From a virus: DNA of 40,769 nucleotides. The notes under the pieces were generated by a model, which was given only the letters and a program-made list of their open reading frames with translations, had not been told where the DNA came from and did not search any database. Made by a program: the position numbers and the translations under genes. The DNA is taken from positions 1 through 40,769 of IMG/VR virus record IMGVR_UViG_3300025598_001356. The stretch is one strand, 5' to 3'. Positions 15,775 to 23,487 of the stretch are shown piece after piece (position 1 is the first letter of the stretch; every line of letters starts with the position of its first letter).

Positions 15775-16437
15775 ATGAACATCATTCTCGATCGCGTTAA
15801 TCAAGTATGTAAACAAGTTCGAGAATCAAGTCCTGAACTAACAACTTTCAAAAAATTAATATCCTTAACTAGACGAACTTTCAAAAAACACGAGTTTGAT
15901 CTAGTAATTAAAACTAAACGTATTAAGGACTGGGATCCTGACAAATGGTATGTAGAGGCATACTATGACAGCGAAAACGATCTACATGGCGAAACTCCTA
16001 TAGAAGTAGTTGTGCATCACAATCTAGTGGGAGATGAGGAATTTGGTCCTCACCAAGTGACCAGTTTCCTTATTGAAATATTCGATGCTGTGGTACACGA
16101 GCATCGTCATCAATATCAAAGTATGCGTAGGAATTTTCAAGACTACGTAGTTAATCCTATGAGTCCATACGACGAGTATCTAGCCAATCACGACGAAATG
16201 GATGCCTATGCTGTCAGCATAGCAATTGAGCTATTAAGAACTATGGATAAAGATAGAGCTCGTAGAAATTTGAGCAGGATCAGCATTATGAGTAAAATGC
16301 GTACAGGTTCCAATTTATCTAGCCCAATGCTTAGGGCCTATATACAACACTTTGGTTTGAATGACATAACCAAACGCATTGCCAAAAAAGTCTATCTGCA
16401 TTTGGATCGACTTGACAAAGACCTAATATTCATGTAA
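15775..16437 (+). CDS. HExxH phage protein (putative metallopeptidase-like)
   Basis: A 220-residue protein. A hydrophobic helix leads to VVHEHRHQYQ, with H108-E-x-x-H112 as the zinc motif. Downstream is DEYLANHDEMDAYAVSIA, where an E or D could supply a third ligand in gluzincin fashion. A very similar pair (HEIVHQRQF, then DRDEMGAHAF) occurs in the protein at 25912-26637, so the two are relatives. The remainder is basic and helical. No signal peptide is seen, so a cytoplasmic or virion location is likely. The family's role in phages is not known to me; proteolytic activity is inferred only from the motif. Confidence 0.65.
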   Translation: MNIILDRVNQVCKQVRESSPELTTFKKLISLTRRTFKKHEFDLVIKTKRIKDWDPDKWYVEAYYDSENDLHGETPIEVVVHHNLVGDEEFGPHQVTSFLIEIFDAVVHEHRHQYQSMRRNFQDYVVNPMSPYDEYLANHDEMDAYAVSIAIELLRTMDKDRARRNLSRISIMSKMRTGSNLSSPMLRAYIQHFGLNDITKRIAKKVYLHLDRLDKDLIFM

Positions 16438-16440
16438 AAT
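16412..16440 (+). promoter_or_regulatory. sigma70 promoter
   Basis: TTGACA at 16412-16417 and TAAAAT at 16435-16440 with a 17-base spacer, one mismatch from consensus. It lies within the last codons of the HExxH gene and would start transcripts near 16447, just ahead of the gene at 16471 and the small-gene train behind it. Confidence 0.7.
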
Positions 16441-16470
16441 ACTTGTATTGAAACTAACAAAGTGAGCAAC

Positions 16471-17145
16471 ATGAAAGAGTTTCCCACACAGCAAGTATTA
16501 GAATTGGCCTGTGCCGCACAGCGAGTTAATGGTGCTTATCTCAAAGATCAAGAATCGGTATATGCCGAGGACGGTGTCTTTATGTACGCCAAGCAACCAA
16601 ATAAAATTCTAATGATGCTTACATTGGATGATCGAATGGTTATTCTTGATACCAAAGCACTTAAGATTGAACCCGAAGATGTAGCCCGTGCTGAAGAAAT
16701 CAAAGCCTACTACAAGCGACTAATGTTTGCCGCCATTGATGGAGAAAACGAATTTCTCACAACTATTAATACTATTTTGAATAGTGACACAGTAAAAGAA
16801 AATCAATTTGGTTATGTAGCCTGTTTGCCCAGCGTACAGGCTAGAGATGCTGTACACAATCAAGTTAAGAAAGCCGCAAGGTCAGTTGAAGAAGGATTCT
16901 TGGGCAAGCCTGGAGATCGTTTGGCAGATTTAGACGGCGAAATACTCGAAGTAATTAAGTCTAAAAACTTTACAGGTTGGAACATCTGTGCTATTATAAA
17001 CAACAAGATGGCCAGTTGGATGAGCCAGACGGAATTGAAACGTGGACCATGCGTCATTGTCAAAGCTAAGGTCAAGGACAATAGCAAACATTGGAAGCAT
17101 GGAAATGATGAAACTAGACTTAACTTTGTAAAGGTGGCCCAATAA
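16471..17145 (+). CDS. hypothetical phage protein with basic C-terminal domain
   Basis: About 224 residues. I do not recognise the family with confidence. The C-terminal part, FTGWNICAIINNK followed by LKRGPCVIVKAKV and KHWKHGNDETRLNFVKV, is basic, strand-rich and looks like a small OB-like or nucleic-acid-binding domain that recurs in phages, but this is an impression only. An in-frame GTG at 16462 would extend the protein by three residues; the ATG at 16471 is preferred as the usual codon. A sigma70-like promoter precedes it. Its stop overlaps the start of the next small gene by one base. Confidence 0.55.
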   Translation: MKEFPTQQVLELACAAQRVNGAYLKDQESVYAEDGVFMYAKQPNKILMMLTLDDRMVILDTKALKIEPEDVARAEEIKAYYKRLMFAAIDGENEFLTTINTILNSDTVKENQFGYVACLPSVQARDAVHNQVKKAARSVEEGFLGKPGDRLADLDGEILEVIKSKNFTGWNICAIINNKMASWMSQTELKRGPCVIVKAKVKDNSKHWKHGNDETRLNFVKVAQ

Positions 17146-17318
17146 TGGCAGGTACAGCAAAATCGGTTTACTTAACTATCAATAAGATTGGTAGTTACAA
17201 AACAGAATTCACCAAAGTGTTTTTTAACGCTAAGGACTACAATGAATACATCAAGACAGAAGAATTCAAAGTCAAGTGGCCCAAAGAAGAATATGTGATA
17301 CACAAAGAAGTCTACTAG
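17145..17318 (+). CDS. small hypothetical phage protein
   Basis: A 57-residue basic protein starting MAGTAKSVYLTINKIG and ending VIHKEVY. It shares the start region with the previous stop (TAATG overlap) and is followed after one base by the gene at 17320. The lysine- and aromatic-rich composition with alternating strands (YLTINKIG, KTEFTKVFF) suggests a small beta-rich fold. No family is recognised. The tight fit in the operon and consistent frame support a real gene. Confidence 0.55.
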   Translation: MAGTAKSVYLTINKIGSYKTEFTKVFFNAKDYNEYIKTEEFKVKWPKEEYVIHKEVY

Positions 17319-17319
17319 T

Positions 17320-17574
17320 ATGAGCAAGGCAAAACACAAACCCTATCAGTGGATAGACGGCGAAACAGCCGATCGCATTACCAGTCTTAATCTAAAAGAC
17401 TATCGTGCATATCTTAAGAAAGAAATCAAACAATGGAAAAAGAATCCTAAAACGGAATCCAATCCAGACGGCTATTGGTTGCATCCAGAAGACATAGTAA
17501 TCAACATGCGTACCATTGAAGCACTAGATTTAATTATCAGTCACTTTCCAGAAACATCAGACGAGGTCAAATAA
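17320..17574 (+). CDS. small hypothetical phage protein
   Basis: An 84-residue basic, helical protein (YRAYLKKEIKQWKKN, then EALDLIISHF). It is encoded in a closely spaced run and its stop overlaps the ATG of the next gene (TAATG). I do not recognise it. The central YWLHPEDIVINMRTIEAL has the look of a small dimerising helix. Its role is unknown; its position among early-type small phage genes is the only hint. Confidence 0.6.
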   Translation: MSKAKHKPYQWIDGETADRITSLNLKDYRAYLKKEIKQWKKNPKTESNPDGYWLHPEDIVINMRTIEALDLIISHFPETSDEVK

Positions 17575-17798
17575 TGTATCGCACAGTTTATAAAGAAGTT
17601 GAAATTGACGTTGAGTTGGACGACTTTGACGATGACGATCTTATTGAAGAATTGGAACGTAGAGGCAAGGGCTTTGAAGTTCCAGGAGTTACTCCCACAG
17701 AATTACTTACAGCTATTTGGCTCAAGCGCAGGACGGGTCAAGATTATCAACAAGAGTTAGATGAACTGATTTATGTAGGCTTAGGAAAGATTATATGA
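17574..17798 (+). CDS. small acidic hypothetical phage protein
   Basis: A 74-residue protein with a strongly acidic stretch, DVELDDFDDDDLIEELERRG, at residues about 12-31, followed by a compact helical part with LLTAIWLKRRTGQDYQQEL. The run of Asp recalls small acidic phage proteins of unknown function that may mimic nucleic acid or bind partners, but this is only a resemblance. Its stop and the next start overlap by four bases (ATGA), implying coupling to the gene at 17795. Confidence 0.6.
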   Translation: MYRTVYKEVEIDVELDDFDDDDLIEELERRGKGFEVPGVTPTELLTAIWLKRRTGQDYQQELDELIYVGLGKII

Positions 17799-18394
17799 AA
17801 AGAGAACTCGACGAATACCTATGTAAGGTATATCCAAAGATGATGGTTAACCGCAATGCACCTATGACTGAAACTTGTATGTGTTGGGGCTTTGAATGTG
17901 GAGATGGTTGGTTCCAGATCCTCAATCAGCTTATGGCCAATATCCAACAGCACATAAATTGGCGCGAACGTCAGCGTGAAGTTGCTATTAGATTCAATAA
18001 AATTCGTGAAGCAGGTCAATCGGGCAATGCTGAATTGTTTGCAGACTTGATGGCAGAGCAATATGGTGATCGAGGATTGAGTGCGGACTTTGTCAAAGAA
18101 CGTGCTAAAGAATATATGACCACTCCTTTACAACCAGTGCCAGAAGAAATTCCGCAAGTGGTACTAGATCAGGTAAAAGAAAAGTTTGGTACACTACGTT
18201 TTTACTATACAGGCGGAGATGATTATATCCGCGGTATGGTTACTATGGCGGAATCAATGTCAGGCGTTACTTGCGAAGAGTGTGGTAAACCTGGAACACA
18301 AACACCTGGCGGATGGATTAAGACTGTATGTGTAGAGCATGGCGGTGAAGATTTTGATACTCCGGAAGATGAATACTTAGCAAAGGAAGAATAA
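17795..18394 (+). CDS. hypothetical phage protein with C-terminal zinc-ribbon-like motif
   Basis: A 199-residue protein. The middle is helical and charged. The sequence FGTLRFYYTGGDDYIRGMV precedes a metal-binding-like motif, C160-x2-C163 (TCEECGKPG) and C179-x2-H182 (TVCVEH). This FYYTGGDDYI...CEECG...C arrangement recurs in phage hypothetical proteins that I know only as unnamed. Zinc binding is likely; function is not known. It is coupled to the previous gene and followed after one base by 18396. Confidence 0.65.
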   Translation: MKRELDEYLCKVYPKMMVNRNAPMTETCMCWGFECGDGWFQILNQLMANIQQHINWRERQREVAIRFNKIREAGQSGNAELFADLMAEQYGDRGLSADFVKERAKEYMTTPLQPVPEEIPQVVLDQVKEKFGTLRFYYTGGDDYIRGMVTMAESMSGVTCEECGKPGTQTPGGWIKTVCVEHGGEDFDTPEDEYLAKEE

Positions 18395-18395
18395 A

Positions 18396-19004
18396 ATGAT
18401 TACGATGAAAGAATGGATGGAATTGGTAGACTATAAGATCACCGAAGGTGCTGATTATGGTTGGCGTTGCTACGGACCAAATGCTTATCAATTGAGCAGT
18501 TGGAACGGACTTCACGACAAAGGCGGTTGGAGTTTTAATATTGTGTTCAGTACCAAAACTCAAAAAGTCTACGAAGTAACAGTATGCGACTATACTAAAG
18601 ATCGTGCTTATCGCATGATTGCAGAGAACAAGCGAGACAAGCACAGTAAGGAATCCCAGTCTCGTGGAGTCAATCTAAACGAAGCGTGGGATAGTGTCGA
18701 CTATGTAGATTTGGAAGTCGACGACGACTTTATTTCTAAGTGTCTAGCTATCAAAGCTGGCGAGGATTATAGTACAGACGTAAGCGTTCCTTTGGATTTA
18801 CCAGACGACTTGCTCATGTTTGCGTTCAAAGCCGCACACTCTGAAAACATGACATTCAATGATTGGATGAACAAGATGCTCAAAGCATTTATTGACAAAG
18901 TTGAAAAAGGCCAGTATACTAAAGAAGATGCAGAAAAGTTTAAGAAAGAGCCCGGTCCTTATTTAGACTATTCATTTTTAGACGAACACACCGAAGAAGA
19001 GTAA
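18396..19004 (+). CDS. hypothetical phage protein
   Basis: A 202-residue acidic protein. The N-terminal half has several aromatic residues in strands (YGWRCYGPNAYQL, GWSFNIVFSTKTQKVYEVTVCDY). The C-terminal half contains VPLDLPDDLLMFAFKAAHSENMTF and a lysine-glutamate helix. The DLPDDLLMFAFKAAHEMNMTFNDW-like section is reminiscent of short ribbon-helix or helix-turn phage motifs. I cannot assign a function. It lies in the small-gene train, one base before the metallophosphoesterase. Confidence 0.6.
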   Translation: MITMKEWMELVDYKITEGADYGWRCYGPNAYQLSSWNGLHDKGGWSFNIVFSTKTQKVYEVTVCDYTKDRAYRMIAENKRDKHSKESQSRGVNLNEAWDSVDYVDLEVDDDFISKCLAIKAGEDYSTDVSVPLDLPDDLLMFAFKAAHSENMTFNDWMNKMLKAFIDKVEKGQYTKEDAEKFKKEPGPYLDYSFLDEHTEEE

Positions 19005-19005
19005 A

Positions 19006-19866
19006 ATGAGAATCAAACTAGTCAGTGACCTACACTTAGAGTTCAGTGACATCAACATTCAAAATGATCAAGACTACGATGTTTTGATCCTCGGTGGCGA
19101 CATTATGGTTGCCCAGGATCTCCACGATCATCCCGAACCAAGCAATTCGAGCGATCAAGCGGCTATTGCTAATGGTACTGGGTTGGGTCGTAGACAAGAA
19201 AAGGCACAACGATTCCGCGATTTTTTGAAGCGTTGTAGTTTTCAGTTTCCACATGTTATCTATATCATGGGCAACCACGAATTCTATCATGGTAAGTTCT
19301 ATGCGGCTATTGATTACATGCGTGAAGAATGTGCCAAGTTTCCCAACGTGTATATGTTGGAACAAGACACAAAGATCATCGATGATGTAGTGTTTGTAGG
19401 CGGTACACTTTGGACCAATATGAACAAACGTGATCCATTGACTATGCATGCTATCGAAGGCATGATGAATGACTTTCGTATCATCCGTAACGACTATAGA
19501 AGCTATGCTCCTATGAGTGCGTTGGATGTTGCACATCGCCACGACAAGACTCTTGCCTACATCAAACATATTGTTCAAGAACACAAGGACAAGAAGTGTG
19601 TTGTAGTTGGACATCATAGTCCTAGTTTCCAAAGCTGTCATGAACAGTATGGCAATGATCATTTGATGAACGGTGGCTATCACAGTGACTTGAGTGAGTT
19701 TATTTTGGATCATCCACAGATTGTGCTATGGACACATGGACACACTCATCATCCGTTTGATTATACTATCGGTGAGACAAGAGTAGTATGTAACCCACGT
19801 GGTTATGAAAACGATGGTTACAGCGAAGACACTGGCTGGAACCCAAATATTTTATTGGAGATATAA
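19006..19866 (+). CDS. calcineurin-like metallophosphoesterase
   Basis: A 286-residue protein with the full metallophosphoesterase signature: SDLHLEF (D-x-H, metal site 1), LGGDIM (bridging Asp), MGNHEFYHGK (GNHE), VVGHHSPS (GHH) and THGHTHHPF (GHTH), in the right order and spacing. The family hydrolyses phosphomono- or phosphodiesters with two metal ions; phage members often act in nucleic-acid or nucleotide metabolism. There is no signal peptide, so it is cytoplasmic. The gene is closely packed, with a one-base gap before it and the 58-residue coiled-coil gene starting right after its stop. The exact substrate is unknown. Confidence 0.88.
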   Translation: MRIKLVSDLHLEFSDINIQNDQDYDVLILGGDIMVAQDLHDHPEPSNSSDQAAIANGTGLGRRQEKAQRFRDFLKRCSFQFPHVIYIMGNHEFYHGKFYAAIDYMREECAKFPNVYMLEQDTKIIDDVVFVGGTLWTNMNKRDPLTMHAIEGMMNDFRIIRNDYRSYAPMSALDVAHRHDKTLAYIKHIVQEHKDKKCVVVGHHSPSFQSCHEQYGNDHLMNGGYHSDLSEFILDHPQIVLWTHGHTHHPFDYTIGETRVVCNPRGYENDGYSEDTGWNPNILLEI

Positions 19867-20043
19867 ATGAAAGAAGTACCAAAAACAAATGGTGATATGT
19901 TGCGTGTTACCGCAGAGAATCTAAATGAATTTTTAGTTCAGGTAGCAGATCACTTGGAAGCATTGGAAGCAGAATTGGTAAGACTTCAATCTCGTGTAGA
20001 AGAATTGGAGGCCAGCAATGGCAACAATACTAAGGCACAGTGA
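19867..20043 (+). CDS. small coiled-coil protein
   Basis: A 58-residue protein (MKEVPKTNGDMLRVTAENLN...). Residues about 22-50 show heptad-like leucines (VADHLEALEAELVRLQSRVEEL), so a short parallel coiled coil is likely. It begins directly after the metallophosphoesterase stop and ends 26 bases inside the next gene. It is probably an oligomerising accessory protein; no function is known to me. Confidence 0.55.
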   Translation: MKEVPKTNGDMLRVTAENLNEFLVQVADHLEALEAELVRLQSRVEELEASNGNNTKAQ

Positions 20044-20251
20044 CACTTGTTTTATCAAAATGGCCAAAAGTGCTAAAATGACTGAGGCAGTTGTGCAGGA
20101 CTTTGAGGACAAGGTCCTTCTCAATGTTGTTGTAGGCAAAGCTGTTAAGATAAACATGAAATGGAATGGCAAGTGCTATGAAGGGCGCAATGCTGGCATG
20201 GACTTTGAAAGCTCGGGGCCCACTGTAACAAAAACACAGACTGGAAGATAA
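20018..20251 (+). CDS. small hypothetical phage protein
   Basis: A 77-residue basic protein. The ATG at 20018 has a strong GGAGG six bases upstream, inside the coiled-coil gene, so it is preferred over the next ATG at 20060. The sequence has an N-terminal helix and strands such as LLNVVVGKAVKINMKWNGKCYEGRNAGMDF, which look like a small beta-barrel. It is not recognised. It is followed after one base by 20253. Confidence 0.6.
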   Translation: MATILRHSDTCFIKMAKSAKMTEAVVQDFEDKVLLNVVVGKAVKINMKWNGKCYEGRNAGMDFESSGPTVTKTQTGR

Positions 20252-20252
20252 A

Positions 20253-20672
20253 ATGAAAATTGGTCTAAGTTACAGTCGTTGTGTTAGAGACATTGTTGAT
20301 GGTATAGTAGACATTGACGATGTTCTCGTCGTTATTAGCCGTACAGATTTCGATCCGCGAAATGATATACAGTGGGCAGAAATTTGGGGAGGATACCATG
20401 ATCCTTATGGACTGAGTAATCCAGAATGGGCGGCATATCCGGATGGTGATGAGGATCGTTTTCGTAGTGTCAGTATCGAATTACTAGAAACTGGTAAGCT
20501 ACACCAGCCACGCCAATTCGGCGCACACCCAAAACGCCGTCCAGAAATTTGGCTAGAAGCTGTATTGCCCAACAGTGAATTGGAAAAGAATCCCAGTGCC
20601 AAAAAGGCTTTTGAAAAGTTCAAAACTATAGCTGGACTTTCGAACGTCGAATTGAATGACAAATATCGTTAA
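20253..20672 (+). CDS. hypothetical phage protein
   Basis: A 139-residue protein. It begins MKIGLSYSRCVRDIVDGIVDID, with an acidic start of the core, and has WAEIWGGYHDPYGLSNPEW and RRPEIWLEAVLPNSELEKNPSAKKAFE. This combination is typical of an unnamed phage protein family of similar length. No motif reveals a function. It is the last gene before a roughly 43-base gap leading to the lipoprotein block. Confidence 0.6.
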   Translation: MKIGLSYSRCVRDIVDGIVDIDDVLVVISRTDFDPRNDIQWAEIWGGYHDPYGLSNPEWAAYPDGDEDRFRSVSIELLETGKLHQPRQFGAHPKRRPEIWLEAVLPNSELEKNPSAKKAFEKFKTIAGLSNVELNDKYR

Positions 20673-20715
20673 TGACTGTACAATACTAATATCGTAACTA
20701 CACACAGAGTTCATT

Positions 20716-21135
20716 ATGAAGTATGCACTATTGCTGTCAGCACTATTACTTACAGCCTGCGATCAAGCACCTATCCCATCTGCACAATCTGCCACTGTTG
20801 AAGATACAGTGGCTCTTGGACCGGACGGGTGTAATATAGATACCAGAAGCAATTTGGTTACTGAACACAAGGTTGGTCCTGTTCAAAATTTGGCTAGAGA
20901 AGAATATGAGCTTGGTGCCAAAAATGAATGTACTGTAAGATTTGATATGACTGTAGATGGTGAAGTTTATCATTTTGAACAGACTGAAGTAGGACTAGAG
21001 CAAATGGCAAGTATTTGTTACTATGCCCAAGAAAGAGCTCGTAAAAATTTCCTTTTGGATTTGGGCGGTACATTCAAAAGCGAATCCAATATCACTTGCC
21101 GCCATTCGGATAAAATTGGTAAATCTAATAGTTGA
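20716..21135 (+). CDS. predicted secreted lipoprotein
   Basis: A 139-residue protein with a lipoprotein signal peptide, MKYALLLSALLLTAC, in which Cys15 follows an LTA box, so it should be lipidated and anchored in a membrane facing the periplasm. The mature part contains four more cysteines and beta-rich sequence (CTVRFDMTVDGEVYHFEQTEVG). I do not recognise the domain. It opens a cluster of membrane and lipoproteins (20716-23635) that may alter the host envelope or prevent superinfection, which is inference. Confidence 0.65.
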   Translation: MKYALLLSALLLTACDQAPIPSAQSATVEDTVALGPDGCNIDTRSNLVTEHKVGPVQNLAREEYELGAKNECTVRFDMTVDGEVYHFEQTEVGLEQMASICYYAQERARKNFLLDLGGTFKSESNITCRHSDKIGKSNS

Positions 21136-21160
21136 CATTTGATTATTATTACGCTATAAT
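21132..21160 (+). promoter_or_regulatory. consensus sigma70 promoter
   Basis: TTGACA (21132-21137), a 17-base spacer and TATAAT (21155-21160): a perfect match, with the -35 overlapping the stop of the first lipoprotein gene. Transcripts would start near 21167, ahead of the small membrane protein gene at 21196 and the lipoprotein block. Confidence 0.8.
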
Positions 21161-21195
21161 AATAACATGTTCAACAACATCACAGAGGCACACAA

Positions 21196-21324
21196 ATGAA
21201 GGCATTCATAGCAGGCACTATCTTTGGATTGGTACTAGCAACCGTTGGATTTTCCGGCATTGCTCGTATGCTTGATAAAGGTGTAGACACAGTTAAAACA
21301 CAAAGTCAGGAGTTGGCAAAATGA
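21196..21324 (+). CDS. small membrane protein
   Basis: A 42-residue protein with one membrane helix (AFIAGTIFGLVLATVGFSGIA) and a charged tail, MLDKGVDTVKTQSQELAK. Similar short proteins with the FGLVLATVGFSGIA-like helix and LDKGV tail occur in marine phages as unnamed proteins. It is preceded by the perfect sigma70 promoter and GAGG, and overlaps the entericidin-like gene by four bases. Confidence 0.7.
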   Translation: MKAFIAGTIFGLVLATVGFSGIARMLDKGVDTVKTQSQELAK

Positions 21325-21443
21325 GAATCTTAGCATTGATCATTTTGGTTTCAGCCCTTACCGCTTGCTCGACCGTAGCAGGTATTGGTAAGGATATTCA
21401 ATCGTCCGCAGAATGGACAAAAGAACAGATGGGTGGCAAATAA
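21321..21443 (+). CDS. entericidin-like small lipoprotein
   Basis: A 40-residue lipoprotein. MRILALIILVSALTAC has a clear lipobox with Cys16. The mature part, STVAGIGKDIQSSAEWTKEQMGGK, matches the entericidin pattern of CNT-x-x-G-x-GKDI(Q) followed by a short amphipathic helix. Entericidins are tiny bacterial envelope lipoproteins; in E. coli EcnA and EcnB act as an antidote/toxin pair. A phage copy could affect host envelope or lysis. It overlaps the preceding small membrane gene and the following lipoprotein gene. Confidence 0.65.
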   Translation: MRILALIILVSALTACSTVAGIGKDIQSSAEWTKEQMGGK

Positions 21444-22006
21444 TGAAAAAAGCTCTATTACTAATTCCTGTGGTTGCCATGCTGGCGGCTTGTGGTACAA
21501 CTCGTGATGCCTATGAGCGTAGAGCAGACAACGAACGTGAAATGAGTGTTCGCACACAAGAACGTATTTTGGATAAAACTCCTGACTGGTATAATAAAAT
21601 TCCTATCAGTAACAGCGCAGTTTATGAATCCGGTTTTGGTAGTTCTTACAACATGGCTGATTCGGATGCCTATGCTAAGAATGATGCCTACGGCAAATTG
21701 TGTATGGCGGCTGGCGGTAAAACTAGTCAAATGACCAAGACTTATTCTAGCGAAGGTGCTAGTTCACGTACACAATTGAATGAACGTGCTACTAAGAGCT
21801 ACTGCCCTGGTGTAGATTTAACTGGTGTTGAGCAAAATGCAATCAAACGCATTGTTACTCCAGATGGCAGAGTCAACACTTATGTATTGGTAGTGTTGCC
21901 CACAGGTGATGCTAACATTTTACGCAAGGCCAAAGAAGCACATGCCGAACGAGAAATCGCTATGCGTCGTGCTCCAGAAGCTTTCAAAGAAATAGACAAA
22001 CAGTAA
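21443..22006 (+). CDS. LPP20-like lipoprotein
   Basis: About 187 residues. MKKALLLIPVVAMLAAC is a lipoprotein signal with an LAAC lipobox. The mature domain has WYNKIPISNSAVYESGFG, then an alanine-rich helix with several Ala and Asp (MADSDAYAKNDAYGKLCMAAGG) and a C-terminal RVNTYVLVVLPTGDAN strand. This order (GxG, alanine-rich helix, late VLV strand) resembles the LPP20/flagellar-assembly-type lipoprotein domain of Gram-negative envelopes. An upstream in-frame ATG at 21413 exists, but the lipobox sits correctly only from 21443, which overlaps the entericidin stop by one base. Confidence 0.6.
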   Translation: MKKALLLIPVVAMLAACGTTRDAYERRADNEREMSVRTQERILDKTPDWYNKIPISNSAVYESGFGSSYNMADSDAYAKNDAYGKLCMAAGGKTSQMTKTYSSEGASSRTQLNERATKSYCPGVDLTGVEQNAIKRIVTPDGRVNTYVLVVLPTGDANILRKAKEAHAEREIAMRRAPEAFKEIDKQ

Positions 22007-22015
22007 AGGATAAGC

Positions 22016-22333
22016 ATGTTTAAGGAAATCTCGGCAATCGTAGTAGGTTGGATCGCTTTCATTGTTTTGGCAATGTTCGGTAGCTTTTGGGCTTATCAAT
22101 ACTTTGCTCCAAAGTATCGTGCAGTGGATAATCAAGTGTTCAAACAAAGTGAACAGTACAATGATGGTATGATCCGTGATTTGGAAAATCTCCAAATGGA
22201 TTATATCAATGCGGACAAGGATCATAAAGATGCAGTCCGTGCTATAGTGTTACACCGTTTCTCGGTGTATCCAGAGGATAAAATGCCTCCCAACCTTCGT
22301 AACTTCTATAACGACTTGCGAGCAGGAAAATGA
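22016..22333 (+). CDS. membrane-anchored phage protein
   Basis: A 105-residue protein with one N-terminal membrane helix (IVVGWIAFIVLAMFGSFWAYQYF) followed by a soluble, helical, charged domain (VFKQSEQYNDGMIRDLENLQMDYINADKDHK). It is likely to be inner-membrane with the soluble part outside or inside, orientation not clear. Similar short single-helix proteins are known from phages. Its stop and the next start overlap by four bases. Confidence 0.6.
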   Translation: MFKEISAIVVGWIAFIVLAMFGSFWAYQYFAPKYRAVDNQVFKQSEQYNDGMIRDLENLQMDYINADKDHKDAVRAIVLHRFSVYPEDKMPPNLRNFYNDLRAGK

Positions 22334-22527
22334 TTTTAGATGATCTAAAACATATTTTTCAACCGCAAATCGATGAAGGTACAACCAAGTTGTATTTTAT
22401 GTTAATAGACGATGACCATAAAGTCATAGAACGTCACCCAGCATCTGATTTGGAATCATTGGTTCCAATGTTAGATAATTTTCAATATCATGGCACTGAA
22501 GCCAGAATCCCGAGGTTTGTAAAATGA
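22330..22527 (+). CDS. small hypothetical protein
   Basis: A 65-residue soluble protein (MILDDLKHIFQPQIDEGTTK...) with strand KLYFMLIDDDHKVIERH and a helical ending. It is coupled to both neighbours by four-base overlaps, which supports a real gene. No family is recognised. Confidence 0.55.
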   Translation: MILDDLKHIFQPQIDEGTTKLYFMLIDDDHKVIERHPASDLESLVPMLDNFQYHGTEARIPRFVK

Positions 22528-23009
22528 AACGTATCCTAGCCCTTGCCGCTGTCGCAACACTTTTGACAGCATGTGATGCTCCGCATGAAACATCAACTCA
22601 GATCGAGCGCCGTAAGCAGGAAGAATTGAGCCTGCAGGCTGTACAGTCAGTTGGTATGCCAGCAATCACTAACTTTGCTGAAAAGCGTATGTTCAAAGAC
22701 ATTCTTGAATTGCGTGACCGTAGTGTACCTACTACAACCTATTTGGTCGGTATGAACAACCAATTGACCAAATTGTGTGATTCGGTCGGATATGGCTTGC
22801 CTTATGCTACACAGTATACCAACCCAATGCGTGTCGGCGGTGACGGTACTCACGGTTATGTAACACTACCACAAGCAGATCCAAACGGCCTGTATAGCCC
22901 AGCATCGGCTGAAGGCACTTGGATCTTGTGCGTGGATCATAAAGACGGCAAGGCTAAACCAATTTATGTCGAGCCTCGTGTTATTGTAAGCCCAATCGCT
23001 CTACAGTAA
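22524..23009 (+). CDS. predicted lipoprotein
   Basis: A 161-residue protein with signal and lipobox MKRILALAAVATLLTAC (Cys17), then a soluble domain beginning DAPHETSTQIERRKQEE. The mature part has RDRSVPTTTYLVGMNNQ, CDSVGYGLPYATQYTNP and GTWILCVDHKDGKAKPIYVEPRV. The long stretch YLVGMNN...GYGLPYATQ resembles lipoproteins encoded by other phages and by bacteria as hypothetical. It is the third lipoprotein of the cluster after 20716 and 21443, plus the entericidin-like one. Its function in envelope biology is inferred. Confidence 0.65.
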   Translation: MKRILALAAVATLLTACDAPHETSTQIERRKQEELSLQAVQSVGMPAITNFAEKRMFKDILELRDRSVPTTTYLVGMNNQLTKLCDSVGYGLPYATQYTNPMRVGGDGTHGYVTLPQADPNGLYSPASAEGTWILCVDHKDGKAKPIYVEPRVIVSPIALQ

Positions 23010-23010
23010 T

Positions 23011-23487
23011 ATGAAACTGTTTGCTCGCTCCGGAGGACACTGGCTCTTCTGGAGCGGTGTCTTTTACATTAGTTTAGCCTTATCGGTTGCATTTAGCCCG
23101 TATGGGCAGTATACTTGGTATACACAGATTGTATGGTTGTTATTGGTATCGCTACCACTAGTATGTAATCCGCTGGCTCGCTGGCTTAATATGAAAGAGA
23201 ATAATATGTTTGATATGTTCAAAAAGAAACCTAGTAACGTAGTTCCATTTCCCAAAGAGCCTGAGCATGGCGGTGGAGACGGTGGCGGTTATACTCCTGA
23301 ACCTAAAAAGCCTGCTGTGACCTATTACACATTAGGAATGAACAGTGATAACAGGCTAGAGTTCAAAATGGGCTATAGTGCTATTACTATGAACTATGGC
23401 GGTGTTACTCATATGATTGAACAGTTACAGCTTTACCAAAAACAACTTGCCCAATATGAAGGCATCGAGGAAGAAGAAAATGCATGA
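23011..23487 (+). CDS. membrane protein with soluble C-terminal domain
   Basis: A 158-residue protein. Two membrane helices are likely at residues about 10-30 and 37-55 (GVFYISLALSVAF and IVWLLLVSLPLVC). The region MFKKKPSNVVPFPKEPEHGG leads to a Gly/Pro-rich linker, then a beta-rich part (TYYTLGMNSDNRLEFKMGYSAITM) and a helix. The start at 23011 follows one base after the lipoprotein stop; internal in-frame ATGs near residues 61-66 might initiate the soluble domain alone. No family is recognised. The end overlaps the next small gene by eight bases. Confidence 0.55.
   Translation: MKLFARSGGHWLFWSGVFYISLALSVAFSPYGQYTWYTQIVWLLLVSLPLVCNPLARWLNMKENNMFDMFKKKPSNVVPFPKEPEHGGGDGGGYTPEPKKPAVTYYTLGMNSDNRLEFKMGYSAITMNYGGVTHMIEQLQLYQKQLAQYEGIEEEENA

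Noticed and set aside
19036-19713. Long minus-strand frame opposite the metallophosphoesterase
   Set aside because: It is a shadow of a gene with all catalytic motifs on the plus strand, and its protein is of low-complexity hydrophobic type.
20652-20684. TTGAAT ... TACAAT as a promoter for the lipoprotein gene at 20716
   Set aside because: The spacer is 21 bases, too long for sigma70; no better -35 is visible.
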